A stretch of 43,868 bases of DNA from Mesorhizobium sp. Lineage in GTDB: Bacteria; Pseudomonadota; Alphaproteobacteria; Rhizobiales; Rhizobiaceae. Each line of letters starts with the position of its first letter. Position 1 is the stretch's first letter. The stretch is taken from contig NZ_JAFKIC010000138.1 in the NCBI RefSeq assembly GCF_017306585.1, positions 1 to 43,868 on the forward strand. The letters run 5' to 3'. Below the pieces are notes generated by a model. That model worked only from the letters and a program-made list of their open reading frames with translations. It was not told the origin of the DNA and did no database searches. The position numbers and the translations under genes were made by a program. Positions 33,624 through 41,870 of the stretch are shown here, piece by piece.

Positions 33624-34871
33624 TCAACTGTTTGCTTCTGCTTTTCTTCTTGGATCGAGCCGCAATGCTTCCGGCGTCACCGAGCGGTCCGCCGGCTGGG
33701 TCTTGAAGGCGTCGCGATCTCCGATCGGCACCGGCGCGCGGCGGCTGATGCGCAGCAGCGTGTAGCCGGCCAGACTGAGATGGGCGAAGGCGGTGGCCAG
33801 GAACAGGCCCTCCGGCCGCATCCAGCCCATCAGGGCGGCGGCCAGTAGCGGCCCGATCATGGTGCCAAAGCCATAGAGCAGCAGCAGGCCGCCGGAAACC
33901 TTGACGAAGTCCTCGGCGCGCGCGTGGTCGTTGGCATGCGCCACGGCGATCGAATAGAGCGTGTAGGCGAAGGCGCCGTAAGCGGCGGTGAAGACGATGA
34001 CGAAAACGCCCGAGCGCGGTTCGAACAGAAAAATCAGAATAGCGAACAGCGCGGCACCAAAGGCCGCGCCCGCCAGCACGAAGCGGCGGTCGGTCTTGTC
34101 GGACAGGCGCCCGGCCGGAAGCTGCATGGCGGCGCCGGCCACCACCACCAGGCTCATCATCAGGGCGATCTCGGCCGTGGAAATGCCGATACGGGCGCCA
34201 TAGACCGCGCCGAGCGTGCCCCAGGCGCCGTTGGCGATGCCGATCAAGAGGCAGGCGATCGCCGAGACAGGCGAGTTGGCGTAGAGGCCCTTGACGTCGA
34301 GCTTGACGTCCTGCAGCGGCTTGGGATGCGAGGCGGTCGAAACAGCGGTCGGGATCAGCGACAGGCAGAACAGGATGCCGGTGATCATGAACAGTGACGC
34401 CGACTTCACGTCGCCGCCGGCGACGATCATCTGGCCGCCCATGATCGAGGCGTAGGTCACCATCATATAGAGGCCGAACACCGTGCCGCGATTCTCGTTG
34501 GTGGCCTTCTCGTTCAGCCAGCTCTCGATGACCATGAAGGCGCCGGCCATGGTGAAACCGGTGAAGGCGCGCAGCAGGATCCAGACATATTCATCGATGA
34601 TGAGGCCCGTCAGCAGCGCCACGATGGCGCCCGATGCGGCGAAAGCGCCGAAGGCGCGCACATGCCCCGCGCGGCGCACAAGGCGAGGCGCGAAGAAGCA
34701 GCCGGTGACGAAGCCGCCGGCCCAGGCCGTGCCCATCAGGCCGAGCGAGGCGGTCGAGAAGCCCTCGACCTGGCCGCGCAACGGCAACAGCAGCCCGTGC
34801 AATCCAGACGCCGCCAGAAGAAAAGCAGTGCCGCGAAGCAGCGAGAGGATCGGTCGGTAGGCTGCGAGCAT
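33624..34871 (-). CDS. MFS transporter, YcaD-like
   Basis: This 415-residue protein has 12 probable membrane helices. MFS marks include GTAWAGGFVTGCFFAPRLVR with the loop 2-3 arginine pattern, FTGFTMAGAFMVIESWLNEK, NRGTVFGLYMMVTYASIMGG, and PAGRLSDKTDRRFVL in the central loop. The pattern is like YcaD-type major facilitators of unknown substrate. I start at ATG 34871; an in-frame TTG at 34904 has no ribosome binding site. It has no partner gene in the same direction except DUF1192 upstream at 84 bp. Confidence 0.9.
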   Translation of the reverse strand: MLAAYRPILSLLRGTAFLLAASGLHGLLLPLRGQVEGFSTASLGLMGTAWAGGFVTGCFFAPRLVRRAGHVRAFGAFAASGAIVALLTGLIIDEYVWILLRAFTGFTMAGAFMVIESWLNEKATNENRGTVFGLYMMVTYASIMGGQMIVAGGDVKSASLFMITGILFCLSLIPTAVSTASHPKPLQDVKLDVKGLYANSPVSAIACLLIGIANGAWGTLGAVYGARIGISTAEIALMMSLVVVAGAAMQLPAGRLSDKTDRRFVLAGAAFGAALFAILIFLFEPRSGVFVIVFTAAYGAFAYTLYSIAVAHANDHARAEDFVKVSGGLLLLYGFGTMIGPLLAAALMGWMRPEGLFLATAFAHLSLAGYTLLRISRRAPVPIGDRDAFKTQPADRSVTPEALRLDPRRKAEANS

Positions 34872-34954
34872 TTTTTGATCCGGCTGAAATCGAGAGGGAC
34901 GCAAGGTCTGAAGACAGTCGCATTCGGGCTTTTCGGCGGCAGGCCGGCCGGGAA

Positions 34955-35149
34955 TTATCCGCGGCGGAACAGCGCTTCGGCGGCCGACTTGGTGGAGCTC
35001 TTTGCCTTGAGCTCCGCTTCCAGCCGCTCGATCTCCTCGCGCAGGATGCCGATGCGTTCGGACAGTTCATCCGCGGAAAGTAGCGACAGATCCTGCCCGA
35101 TTTCATGCGGGCGCGGCTTTTTCCTGGGTTCGTCGTCGAAGATCGCCAT
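34955..35149 (-). CDS. DUF1192 family protein
   Basis: This 64-residue acidic-helical protein begins MAIFDDEPRKKPRPHEIGQD and has SADELSERIGILREEIERLE, the DUF1192 signature of alphaproteobacteria. The C-terminal half is a coiled coil ending in AAEALFRRG. Function is unknown. GGAGGAGCGACG directly before the ATG is a strong ribosome binding site. It is divergent from the quinone oxidoreductase gene. Confidence 0.92.
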   Translation of the reverse strand: MAIFDDEPRKKPRPHEIGQDLSLLSADELSERIGILREEIERLEAELKAKSSTKSAAEALFRRG

Positions 35150-35268
35150 CGTCGCTCCTCCCTGCGTCACCGGATTGGCCATTTGCCTGATTTGGCAATC
35201 AGCATACATAGGGCAGGGGCGTCGATGCAAACAGCCGATATGGCGCGGCGAAGAAGACAGGAAATCTC

Positions 35269-36279
35269 ATGGCGAGCGGACAGAAAATTCCGGAACGGAT
35301 GACGGCGATCGCGATCTCGGAACCCGGTGGCCCCCGGGTGCTGAAACCGGAAACACGCGATGTTCCCTTGCCCGGCCCGGGCGAGATCCTGATCAAGGTG
35401 CACGCCGCCGGCGTCAACCGGCCTGATGTCCAGCAGCGCAAGGGCGCCTATCCGCCGCCGCCCGGCGCCTCGGACCTGCCGGGCCTCGAGGCGTCCGGCG
35501 AAGTGGCCGCCCTTGGCGACGGGATATCGCGCTGGCGCATCGGCGACCGGGTCTGCGCGCTCACCCCCGGCGGCGCCTATGCCGAATATGTCAAGGTTCA
35601 TGCCGGCTCGGTGCTGCCGCTGCCGGCCGGTTTCACCCACACCGAAGCAGCGGCGGTGCCGGAAAACTACTTCACCGTCTGGCACAATGTGTTCGAGCGC
35701 GGCGGGCTGAAGAAGGGCGAAACGCTGCTCGTCCATGGCGGCTCGTCCGGCATAGGCACGACGGCGATCCAGCTTGCCTCGGCCTTCGGGGCCTATGTCA
35801 TCACCACCGCCGGCAGCAAGGAAAAGTGCGACGCCTGCCTGAAGCTCGGAGCGGACCGCGCGATCAACTATCGTGAGCAGGATTTCGTCACTGCGGTGAA
35901 GGAGGCGACTGATGGCAAGGGCGCCAATGTGATCCTCGACATGGTCGGCGGCGACTATGTCCAGCGCAATTACGAGGCCGCCGCCGTCGAGGGCCGCATC
36001 GTCCAGATCGCCGTGCAGGGAGGTGCCGTGGCGAGCGCCGATTTCTCCAAGATCATGGTCAAGCGGCTCACCCATACCGGATCGACGCTGAGGCCGCGCA
36101 CGGTCGAGTTCAAGGCGGCGATCGCGGCGGCGCTGGAGGCGCAGGTGTGGCCACTGCTCGGCACCCGCAAGGTCGCTCCGGTCATGGACATGATCTACCC
36201 GCTCACCGATGCCTGGCGGGCGCATGAACGGATGGAGGAGGGCGAGCATATCGGCAAGATCGTGCTCGACGTCGGCTAG
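35269..36279 (+). CDS. NAD(P)H quinone oxidoreductase, PIG3 type
   Basis: This 336-residue medium-chain dehydrogenase/reductase lacks the zinc-binding cysteine cluster. It has RMTAIAISEPGGPRVLKPET, HAAGVNRPDVQQRKGAYPPP (the PIG3-type signature), NYFTVWHNVFERGGLKKGET and the nucleotide motif LLVHGGSSGIGTTAIQLAS. These enzymes reduce quinones one electron at a time with NADPH. AGGAAA precedes the ATG. Its stop codon touches the left arm of a long hairpin element. Confidence 0.92.
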   Translation: MASGQKIPERMTAIAISEPGGPRVLKPETRDVPLPGPGEILIKVHAAGVNRPDVQQRKGAYPPPPGASDLPGLEASGEVAALGDGISRWRIGDRVCALTPGGAYAEYVKVHAGSVLPLPAGFTHTEAAAVPENYFTVWHNVFERGGLKKGETLLVHGGSSGIGTTAIQLASAFGAYVITTAGSKEKCDACLKLGADRAINYREQDFVTAVKEATDGKGANVILDMVGGDYVQRNYEAAAVEGRIVQIAVQGGAVASADFSKIMVKRLTHTGSTLRPRTVEFKAAIAAALEAQVWPLLGTRKVAPVMDMIYPLTDAWRAHERMEEGEHIGKIVLDVG

Positions 36280-36420
36280 GACGCGTCGATATTCAGGTGA
36301 GGCCGGCCTGCGAATGGTGGCTTCCTGCGCTTCCGGTGCTCACGTACTTTAAGTACGCTCCGCTCCGGTTCTCGGAACCCATCATTCTCGGCTCGGCCTG
36401 ACCTGAATCTCGACGCGTCC
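36279..36420. repeat. 142-bp imperfect hairpin element
   Basis: The arms 36279-36305 and 36394-36420 match in 25 of 27 positions as inverted repeats (outermost GGACGCGTCGA against TCGACGCGTCC). The interior continues as an imperfect stem up to a central GTACTTTAAGTAC. From memory a near-identical element is scattered between genes in Mesorhizobium. It directly abuts the oxidoreductase stop, so it may end up in that transcript as a 3' structure. Confidence 0.8.
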
Positions 36421-36466
36421 CGGCGTGGGTGTCGCTGCTTACGAGATGAACAGAAGCTTAATGGTG

Positions 36467-36488
36467 CAATGCAGCATTTGCATCATTG
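36467..36488. promoter_or_regulatory. possible regulator dyad upstream of the DUF1127 gene
   Basis: CAATG (36467-36471) and CATTG (36484-36488) form an inverted repeat with 12 bp between, in a locally A/T-richer region about 100 bp before the DUF1127 gene. The spacing suits a LysR-type site, but evidence is slight. Confidence 0.25.
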
Positions 36489-36572
36489 CTATGCAAAATC
36501 GGCCGTTCAAGTCGGGGTCGATGATGACTATTTGAGCATCATCGAAACGAACACCCCATCAGGAGGACTATC

Positions 36573-36713
36573 ATGAACCCGATCCGCGCTTTCCGTAACT
36601 GGCGCATGTACAACGAGACCGTGCGTGAACTGAACCGTCTCAACGCTCGTCAGCTCAGCGACCTCGGCATCAACCGCGCCGACATCGAGCGGATCGCCCG
36701 TCAGGCGATCTAA
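36573..36713 (+). CDS. DUF1127 small protein
   Basis: This 46-residue protein begins MNPIRAFRNWRMYNETVREL and carries the DUF1127 signature LNARQLSDLGINRADIERIA. Such small Arg-rich proteins are abundant in alphaproteobacteria; some bind RNA and influence phosphate, stress and sRNA metabolism, according to published work on the family. AGGAGG lies 7 nt upstream of the ATG, a near-perfect ribosome binding site that suggests high expression. A 150-bp leader region separates it from the hairpin element, and two hairpins follow. Confidence 0.93.
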   Translation: MNPIRAFRNWRMYNETVRELNRLNARQLSDLGINRADIERIARQAI

Positions 36714-36724
36714 CTCGGGACGAT

Positions 36725-36742
36725 CCGGCCTTCGGGCCGGTT
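36725..36742 (+). terminator. weak terminator hairpin after the DUF1127 gene
   Basis: CCGGCC and GGCCGG (36725-36730, 36735-36740) enclose a TTCG tetraloop 12 bp after the DUF1127 stop. The tract after it is only TTCATT, so termination may depend on the stronger hairpin downstream. Confidence 0.5.
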
Positions 36743-36792
36743 CATTCAGGGAAGTAGAGCTGTCGCAGACGCATGCCGTCTCCGGTTCCGAG

Positions 36793-36827
36793 CCCGCTGG
36801 ACACCGTCCAGCGGGTTTTGTCTTTTT
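36793..36827 (+). terminator. strong intrinsic terminator
   Basis: A perfect 10-bp stem, CCCGCTGGAC with GTCCAGCGGG (36793-36802, 36806-36815), has a 3-nt loop and is followed by TTTTGTCTTTTT. It is 80 bp past the DUF1127 stop, so the transcript would have a structured 3' region. Confidence 0.92.
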
Positions 36828-37001
36828 GGGGTCAGAAGGGGCGATCCTAACAACGCTGAAATAACGCGCTTGCCGAAACAGGGTATCGGGCAGACTTGAC
36901 CTTCGTTTTCAGAATGGCATCTTGGTAGCGGAGACCGGTTACCGCGTGAGGGCGTGGTGGTCAGGCCGGCAGCATACAGCGCTGAAGAAGGCTCACGCCC
37001 G
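36828..37001. other. intergenic region before the first LuxR-type gene
   Basis: No gene is visible. This should hold the promoter of the two tandem LuxR-type genes. I see no palindrome comparable to the one at 40514-40531. Confidence 0.45.
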
Positions 37002-38104
37002 ATGTTCGATGATCTTATCGATAAGATCTACGAGGCTGCTTTTGTGCCGGACCTATGGCCGGCGGCACTGGGAGACATAAATGCGGCCTCCACCTCGGTC
37101 GGCGGAGCAGTGTTTCTTTTCGCGGACGGCCAGCCCGTACGCGGCAGGACGGTGCCGCTGCTACAGGACCTGCTGAGCGAATTTCTTCTGGGCGATACGC
37201 TGCAGTTCTCGACAGCGGTTTCGCGCATGTGCGCGGTGCAGCCGGCAAGCTTCGTGGATGTCGAAAGCTTCCTGACTGCCGAGGAAATCGAAAACGACCC
37301 TGTCAGGGTTCGCCTGCGCGCGCTCGGCATTGGCGCGCACACCTGCCCGCCATCCCGATGCCGAGCGGCGAACTGGCGATCTTTGTGTTCCAGCGAGCGC
37401 TTGGCGAAGGCCGCTACGACCGCGGCAGCTTCGACGTGCTCGACGCCTTGCGTCCGACCATGGCGCGAGCCAGCCTGATCGCAGCCAGGCTCGGCGTCGA
37501 GCGCGCCAGGGGAACGGTGGCGGCCATGACGGCCATTGGTCTTCCAGCCGCTGTGCTTTCATTGAGTGGGCGCGTGCTCACGGCCAATCCTCTGTTTGAA
37601 GCGATGTCATCCGTTTTCCTGCCCGTTGCCTTTGGCGGTCTGGCAATCGCCGAGCCAAATGCCAACCAGCTGTTCCAGGAGGCGATCGTTGCAGCGCGGG
37701 GCGAGGCCGAGCCGTCGGTTCGCTCGATTCCTGTTCCGGCAACGGCCGACCGGCAGCCGCTGATCCTGCACCTTCTGCCTTTGCGCCGCGCCGCGCATGA
37801 GATTTTCTCCGGCGCCGATATTCTGGTCGCGGCAACGGCGGTCAACGCCAGTTCGATGGTACCCTCGCCGACATTGCTTGCCGGGCTGTTCGATCTGACG
37901 CCCGCGGAGGCGCGACTGGCCTCGGCCCTTTCGCAGGGACGGACGCTGACGGAAGCGACCGCGAGCTCCAACATCACCGTGAAGACCGGCAGAAGCTATC
38001 TCGAGCGGATATTCGCCAAGACCGGGACGCGTCAGCAAAGCCAGCTTGTCGCGCTGCTCAAAAGCGCGGAACTGCCTCAGATGGCAAAGCGCGGGTCTCA
38101 ATGA
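37002..38104 (+). pseudogene. LuxR-type regulator with single-base frameshift
   Basis: The N-terminal part (from ATG 37002, FDDLIDKIYEAAFVPDLWPA) and the C-terminal part lie in different frames. Compared with the tandem paralogue, the segment between LGIG and MPSGE is 23 nt instead of 24, placing a one-base deletion at 37335-37357. Restored, the protein would be about 367 residues, close to the paralogue's 364. The C-terminal HTH (LFDLTPAEARLASALSQGRT, VKTGRSYLERIFAKTGTRQQ) is complete. The stop still overlaps the next gene in an ATGA. This can be a recent pseudogene, a sequencing error or a true frameshift; the second frame could restart at ATG 37358. Confidence 0.85.
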
Positions 38105-39195
38105 GCATCGAACTGGCCGATCGTGTCTATGAGGCTGCGTTCGTGCCGGAACTCTGGCCGGATGTTTTGGAGCAACTGACGCAGGTTTCCAACTCGGCGG
38201 CCGCTTCGCTTGTCCTGTTCAGCGACCGTGGGCCGCCGAAATTCGTCGCGACCGATTTGATCGCGCCGGTGCTGGAAGCTTTCGACGCCGCCGACGGCTG
38301 GCAAAGGAGCGAGGAGGTGCAACTCCTGTTTTCCATGACGCCGCCCGCAGCCTTCATCTACGACGCCGACTACTTTCCCGCGGAGGCGCTGGAAAGCAAT
38401 CATCTTCGCCTCGATCGCACTAGGCCGTTGGGCATAGGCGGGCAGGTCGGCTCGTTCGTCTTCATGCCGACGGGCGAGATGGCGCTCTTTTCGACCGAGC
38501 GCTGGCAGCACAATGATCGCCCATCCGGCGACGAGATGGCGCGTCTGAACGGGCTACGACCCCACCTCGCCCGCGCCGGCCTGGTGGCGACAAGGCTTGG
38601 GCTGGAGCGCGCCCGGGGAACCGTTTCGGCGATGGAAAAAATGGGGTTGCCCGCCGCTGTTCTTACCTCCACGGGCCGGGCGCTTGCCGTCAACACGCTT
38701 CTGGAAGCCATGCCGGCTGTTTTCCGTCCTGCCGCGCATGGGACAATCTCAATCGGCGATGCCGAGGCGAATGGGTTGTTTCAGCGGGCTGTGGAAGCGA
38801 TGCGCCGTCGCGTGGACGCTTCGGTCCGGTCTATTCCGCTCCAGGCGCGGGACGACAGGCCGCCGCTCATCATTCATCTGCTGCCTCTGCAGCGCTCCGC
38901 TCACGATATCTTCGGCGGAGGCGATATTTTGATTGCCGCGACAGCGCTCAGTGCAAGTTCGATGGTTCCGTCGCCTACCTTGCTGACCGGACTGTTCGAT
39001 CTGACTCCGGCCGAGGCTCGGCTGGCTTCCACCCTTTCGCAAGGCGTTGCCCTGAAAGACGCCGCGGCAGGTTCCAAGATCACCATCAAGACCGCACGCA
39101 CCTATCTGGAGCGGATTTTCGCCAAGACCGGGACACGCCAGCAAAGCCAACTCGTTGCGCTTCTCAAAGGAGCGGATCGCGTTCCAACGCCCTAG
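38101..39195 (+). CDS. LuxR-type helix-turn-helix regulator (tandem copy)
   Basis: This 364-residue regulator has an N-terminal region of about 280 residues with no autoinducer-binding or receiver motif that I recognise (DRVYEAAFVPELWPDVLEQL, GSFVFMPTGEMALFSTERWQ) and a C-terminal LuxR HTH (LFDLTPAEARLASTLSQGVA, IKTARTYLERIFAKTGTRQQ). It is a tandem duplicate of the frameshifted gene before it, with which it overlaps by ATGA. Its stop shares the bases CTAG with the stop of the convergent third regulator. The ligand is unknown. Confidence 0.9.
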   Translation: MSIELADRVYEAAFVPELWPDVLEQLTQVSNSAAASLVLFSDRGPPKFVATDLIAPVLEAFDAADGWQRSEEVQLLFSMTPPAAFIYDADYFPAEALESNHLRLDRTRPLGIGGQVGSFVFMPTGEMALFSTERWQHNDRPSGDEMARLNGLRPHLARAGLVATRLGLERARGTVSAMEKMGLPAAVLTSTGRALAVNTLLEAMPAVFRPAAHGTISIGDAEANGLFQRAVEAMRRRVDASVRSIPLQARDDRPPLIIHLLPLQRSAHDIFGGGDILIAATALSASSMVPSPTLLTGLFDLTPAEARLASTLSQGVALKDAAAGSKITIKTARTYLERIFAKTGTRQQSQLVALLKGADRVPTP

Positions 39196-40325
39196 CGGCG
39201 CCGCAAGGGCTCGGTGTTCTTGAGCAAGGCGACGAGCTCGCTTTGCTGACGCGTCGCGGTCTTTGCAAAAACGCGTTCGAGATAGGTGCGCCCGGTCTTT
39301 ACGGTAATACCGGTAGTGGCCGCGATTTCCTTGAGGGAGCGTCCCGAGACCAGGCTGGCGGCCAAACGGGCCTCGGCCGGAGTCAGATCGAAGAGGTGGC
39401 GGACATGTGCGTCAAGGCCCTCATGAGCGCGAGGCGTGACTTCGTTGGCGATGATGACCGCACGTCGCTCCCCCTTCAGCCCATAGGCCTGCGTGTCCAC
39501 GTAAGGCGCGACAGAGAGGACGAGGCGGGGGCGGTCCGATACCTTGTTGTCGGAAGGCACGAGCATAGCGCCTCCCGTTCCCGGCATGATGCCATCGCGC
39601 GACGAACAGGCATCAACGACCAGCCTTTGCAGGGAAACCGTGTCCTGCGCGTGCGACAGGACGATTTCCCGGTCTTTCAATTGGAATGGACTACCTGACA
39701 TGGCCAGCATCGCCTCAGCCGCATTGTTCATCTGCAGCACGCGGCAATTGCCGTTGACCATGAACATGCCGAAAGGCAGATGCGAGAACGCTGAAGCCAG
39801 GGCCGAGACATTTTCCAGCTTTCGACTGATGTCTCCGGCGCGCAGCAGATGCGGCGCGAGCTTCTGGAAAAAGTCTATCTGGTCGGAGGGAAACGGGTCC
39901 TGCCAGGCGCTCCGATGGACATCGATCATCCAATAGGCCTCCCCCGACGAGAACAGGTTGCAGACCAGTCCGTGATGCATGTCGCGAGGGCGAAACAAAT
40001 CCTGCCAGACCTCGCTGGCATGCCAGGCGGCTTCGCCCATTATACGCGCATAGTCATGAATCCGGCCGATCGGCAGGACGACTGCCTGCGATCCAATAGG
40101 GTCACGCAGATACATTTCCGTGGCGGGTGGTTCGTTAAGCTCCGGATCGTCGACCGTCGATATGGAGCCACCCGCAAGCGGGCCAATGCGAGCTATGCAG
40201 CAACGCGACCCTCCCATCGCCTCCCGCAACGCCGTTACGACAAAATGCCATCGCTCCTGGTCGTAAGCGGCTTCGTAGACGTTTCCCACGATGGCTGAGA
40301 CGTCCTCGACGGTGATATTGGCCAT
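39192..40325 (-). CDS. LuxR-type helix-turn-helix regulator (third, convergent)
   Basis: This 377-residue regulator has the same architecture as the two genes facing it: N-terminal NVYEAAYDQERWHFVVTALR, a PAS-like middle (GMFMVNGNCRVLQMNNAAEA), and the C-terminal HTH LFDLTPAEARLAASLVSGRS, VKTGRTYLERVFAKTATRQQ. It is more diverged than the tandem pair. It is transcribed divergently from the trimeric autotransporter gene across 312 bp containing a perfect palindrome, so I infer it controls that gene and perhaps itself. Confidence 0.9.
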   Translation of the reverse strand: MANITVEDVSAIVGNVYEAAYDQERWHFVVTALREAMGGSRCCIARIGPLAGGSISTVDDPELNEPPATEMYLRDPIGSQAVVLPIGRIHDYARIMGEAAWHASEVWQDLFRPRDMHHGLVCNLFSSGEAYWMIDVHRSAWQDPFPSDQIDFFQKLAPHLLRAGDISRKLENVSALASAFSHLPFGMFMVNGNCRVLQMNNAAEAMLAMSGSPFQLKDREIVLSHAQDTVSLQRLVVDACSSRDGIMPGTGGAMLVPSDNKVSDRPRLVLSVAPYVDTQAYGLKGERRAVIIANEVTPRAHEGLDAHVRHLFDLTPAEARLAASLVSGRSLKEIAATTGITVKTGRTYLERVFAKTATRQQSELVALLKNTEPLRRR

Positions 40326-40637
40326 TGTCCCCCGATGGCTGAAATTCCCGTGTCCGCTTGAAACCTAGCGCTGCAACGCAATGAGGCAAGCCGTCAACTC
40401 ACAGCCCATGTCCGATGATGGTCGACGACGTTCTTTCGGTCCCGACCAAGTGATGTGACGCGATGGCAACACTCATGCACGCGCCGAAAATAGCGGCGCG
40501 AAAACGGAACAGTAGTCGGCATATGCCGACTGTTCGAATGTCCAGCCTATGGGCAGTCTCGGCGCCACGAACAGGTATTCAAGGTCCGGTTGACACCGCC
40601 GGCCTTGCGGCTTCATCGAAATGGACTGGGCGGGGAA
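40326..40637. other. divergent promoter region between LuxR-type regulator and adhesin
   Basis: This 312-bp gene-free stretch separates the third regulator from the YadA-like adhesin. The only clear structure is the palindrome at 40514-40531. No small frame with family character is seen. Confidence 0.6.
40514..40531. promoter_or_regulatory. 18-bp perfect palindrome, candidate LuxR-type operator
   Basis: AGTCGGCATATGCCGACT is perfectly symmetrical and lies about 107 bp before the adhesin start and 190 bp before the regulator start. AACAGT and ACTGTT (40508-40513, 40529-40534) add an overlapping outer dyad. The length and position fit LuxR-type dimer sites, though it does not match the classic lux box. 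Confidence 0.55.
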
Positions 40638-41870
40638 ATGACAAGCATTGGAAATTCGGAGAAATCCATCAGCGATGTAGTGACTGCCACATGGAAAGGC
40701 GGCCGAGCTCCCGTCTGGTCGGCCTTGATCGTATCAGCGGTGCTGGCGATCGGGCTTGGCACTTCGGCGTCTTACGCCGCCAGTTGCGAGGGTGGTGACG
40801 ACCACAGCAATCCCAGTTCATTTGCCTGCGGCAATTCCGACACCTTCAGCCCGCATTCGGTGGCGATTGGTGAGTTTGCCCAGTCGGGAGAACCCGATAC
40901 GACGGATACCTCCAATGTCGCCGTTGGCTTCGATGCCCATGCATCCGGATCGAGCGTCGCCTTAGGCTCCGAGACCAGGGCGGGCGATACCAGCAATGGT
41001 ATCGAGGACAGCAAGTTTCACACAGCGGTCGGCAATGGAGCCGAAGCCGGACAGGTCATAGGCGCGCAAAGTTCAACCGCGCTCGGCACATTCGCCAAGG
41101 CCAATGCTTCTTACGCAACGGTTGCCGGCGCCAACTCGACGGCCAATTTCGATGGCTCGATGGCACTCGGAGCCAATGTCGGCACCACGCGCGAAAACCA
41201 GGTGGCGATCGGTAATGGCAACAATACCTATACGCTGGCCGGCGTGGCCTCGCAGGCCAGCATCGATGCCCAGGGCGGTCCGACCTATCTGATGACGACG
41301 GATGGCAACGGCAACCTCGCGGCCTCGACATTCGATACGGCGACGCTCGAAGCTCTGCCTGCCCAGGTCTCGCAGAATACGACCGCGATCTCCAACCTGA
41401 ACACCACCGTCAGCAGTCACACGACGCAGATCAACGCCAATACGGCCGAGCTTGCCGATCACGAAACGCGCATCACCAGCAACACCAATGCGATCGCCGT
41501 GCACACCACGCAAATCGCGGATCTCGACACACGGGTCACCACCAACACAAACAACATTACGCAGCTCGACGGGCGTGTCGGCGCCCTGGAAACTGGCTTC
41601 CAGGATCTCGGCAGCCGCATCAGCGAGAATCGCACGGAAGCGAGAGCCGGAACGGCGCTGGCTCTGGCCACGGCGGGACTGCGCTATGACGATCGTCCAG
41701 GCAAATTGTCCCTGGCTGGCGGATTCGGCAACTTCAAGGGCCAGTCCGGGCTCGCGCTAGGCCTGGGCTACAATCCGAGTCTCGATTTCCGCCTCAATGG
41801 CGCGATCTCGGCGACCACCAATCATGGCGATGTCGGCGTCAGCCTCGGCGCATCGTGGACCCTCAATTGA
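40638..41870 (+). CDS. YadA-like trimeric autotransporter adhesin
   Basis: This 410-residue protein has an extended signal peptide (LIVSAVLAIGLGTSASYAAS), a head of YadA-type repeats (SVAIG, NVAVGFDAHASGSSVALGS, HTAVGNGAEAG, STALGTFAKANASYATVAG, GSMALGANVG, NQVAIGNGN), a coiled-coil stalk of TTQI/NTAEL/NTNAI-type repeats (about residues 255-345), and a C-terminal anchor of about 65 residues with alternating beta strands (KLSLAGGFGNFKGQSGLALG, ending GVSLGASWTLN). Three chains would form an outer-membrane barrel and display the head. It is small for its class. Trimeric adhesins are known in Brucella and rhizobia. I start at ATG 40638. Confidence 0.92.
   Translation: MTSIGNSEKSISDVVTATWKGGRAPVWSALIVSAVLAIGLGTSASYAASCEGGDDHSNPSSFACGNSDTFSPHSVAIGEFAQSGEPDTTDTSNVAVGFDAHASGSSVALGSETRAGDTSNGIEDSKFHTAVGNGAEAGQVIGAQSSTALGTFAKANASYATVAGANSTANFDGSMALGANVGTTRENQVAIGNGNNTYTLAGVASQASIDAQGGPTYLMTTDGNGNLAASTFDTATLEALPAQVSQNTTAISNLNTTVSSHTTQINANTAELADHETRITSNTNAIAVHTTQIADLDTRVTTNTNNITQLDGRVGALETGFQDLGSRISENRTEARAGTALALATAGLRYDDRPGKLSLAGGFGNFKGQSGLALGLGYNPSLDFRLNGAISATTNHGDVGVSLGASWTLN

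Noticed and set aside
37002-39195. Quorum-sensing LuxR/LuxI pair
   Set aside because: No autoinducer-binding motif is seen in the N-terminal regions and no luxI-type synthase gene lies in the window.
40506-40540. EcfG-type promoter (GGAAC -35) in the adhesin upstream region
   Set aside because: GGAAC is present, but no GTT-type -10 occurs at a 16-17 bp spacing.
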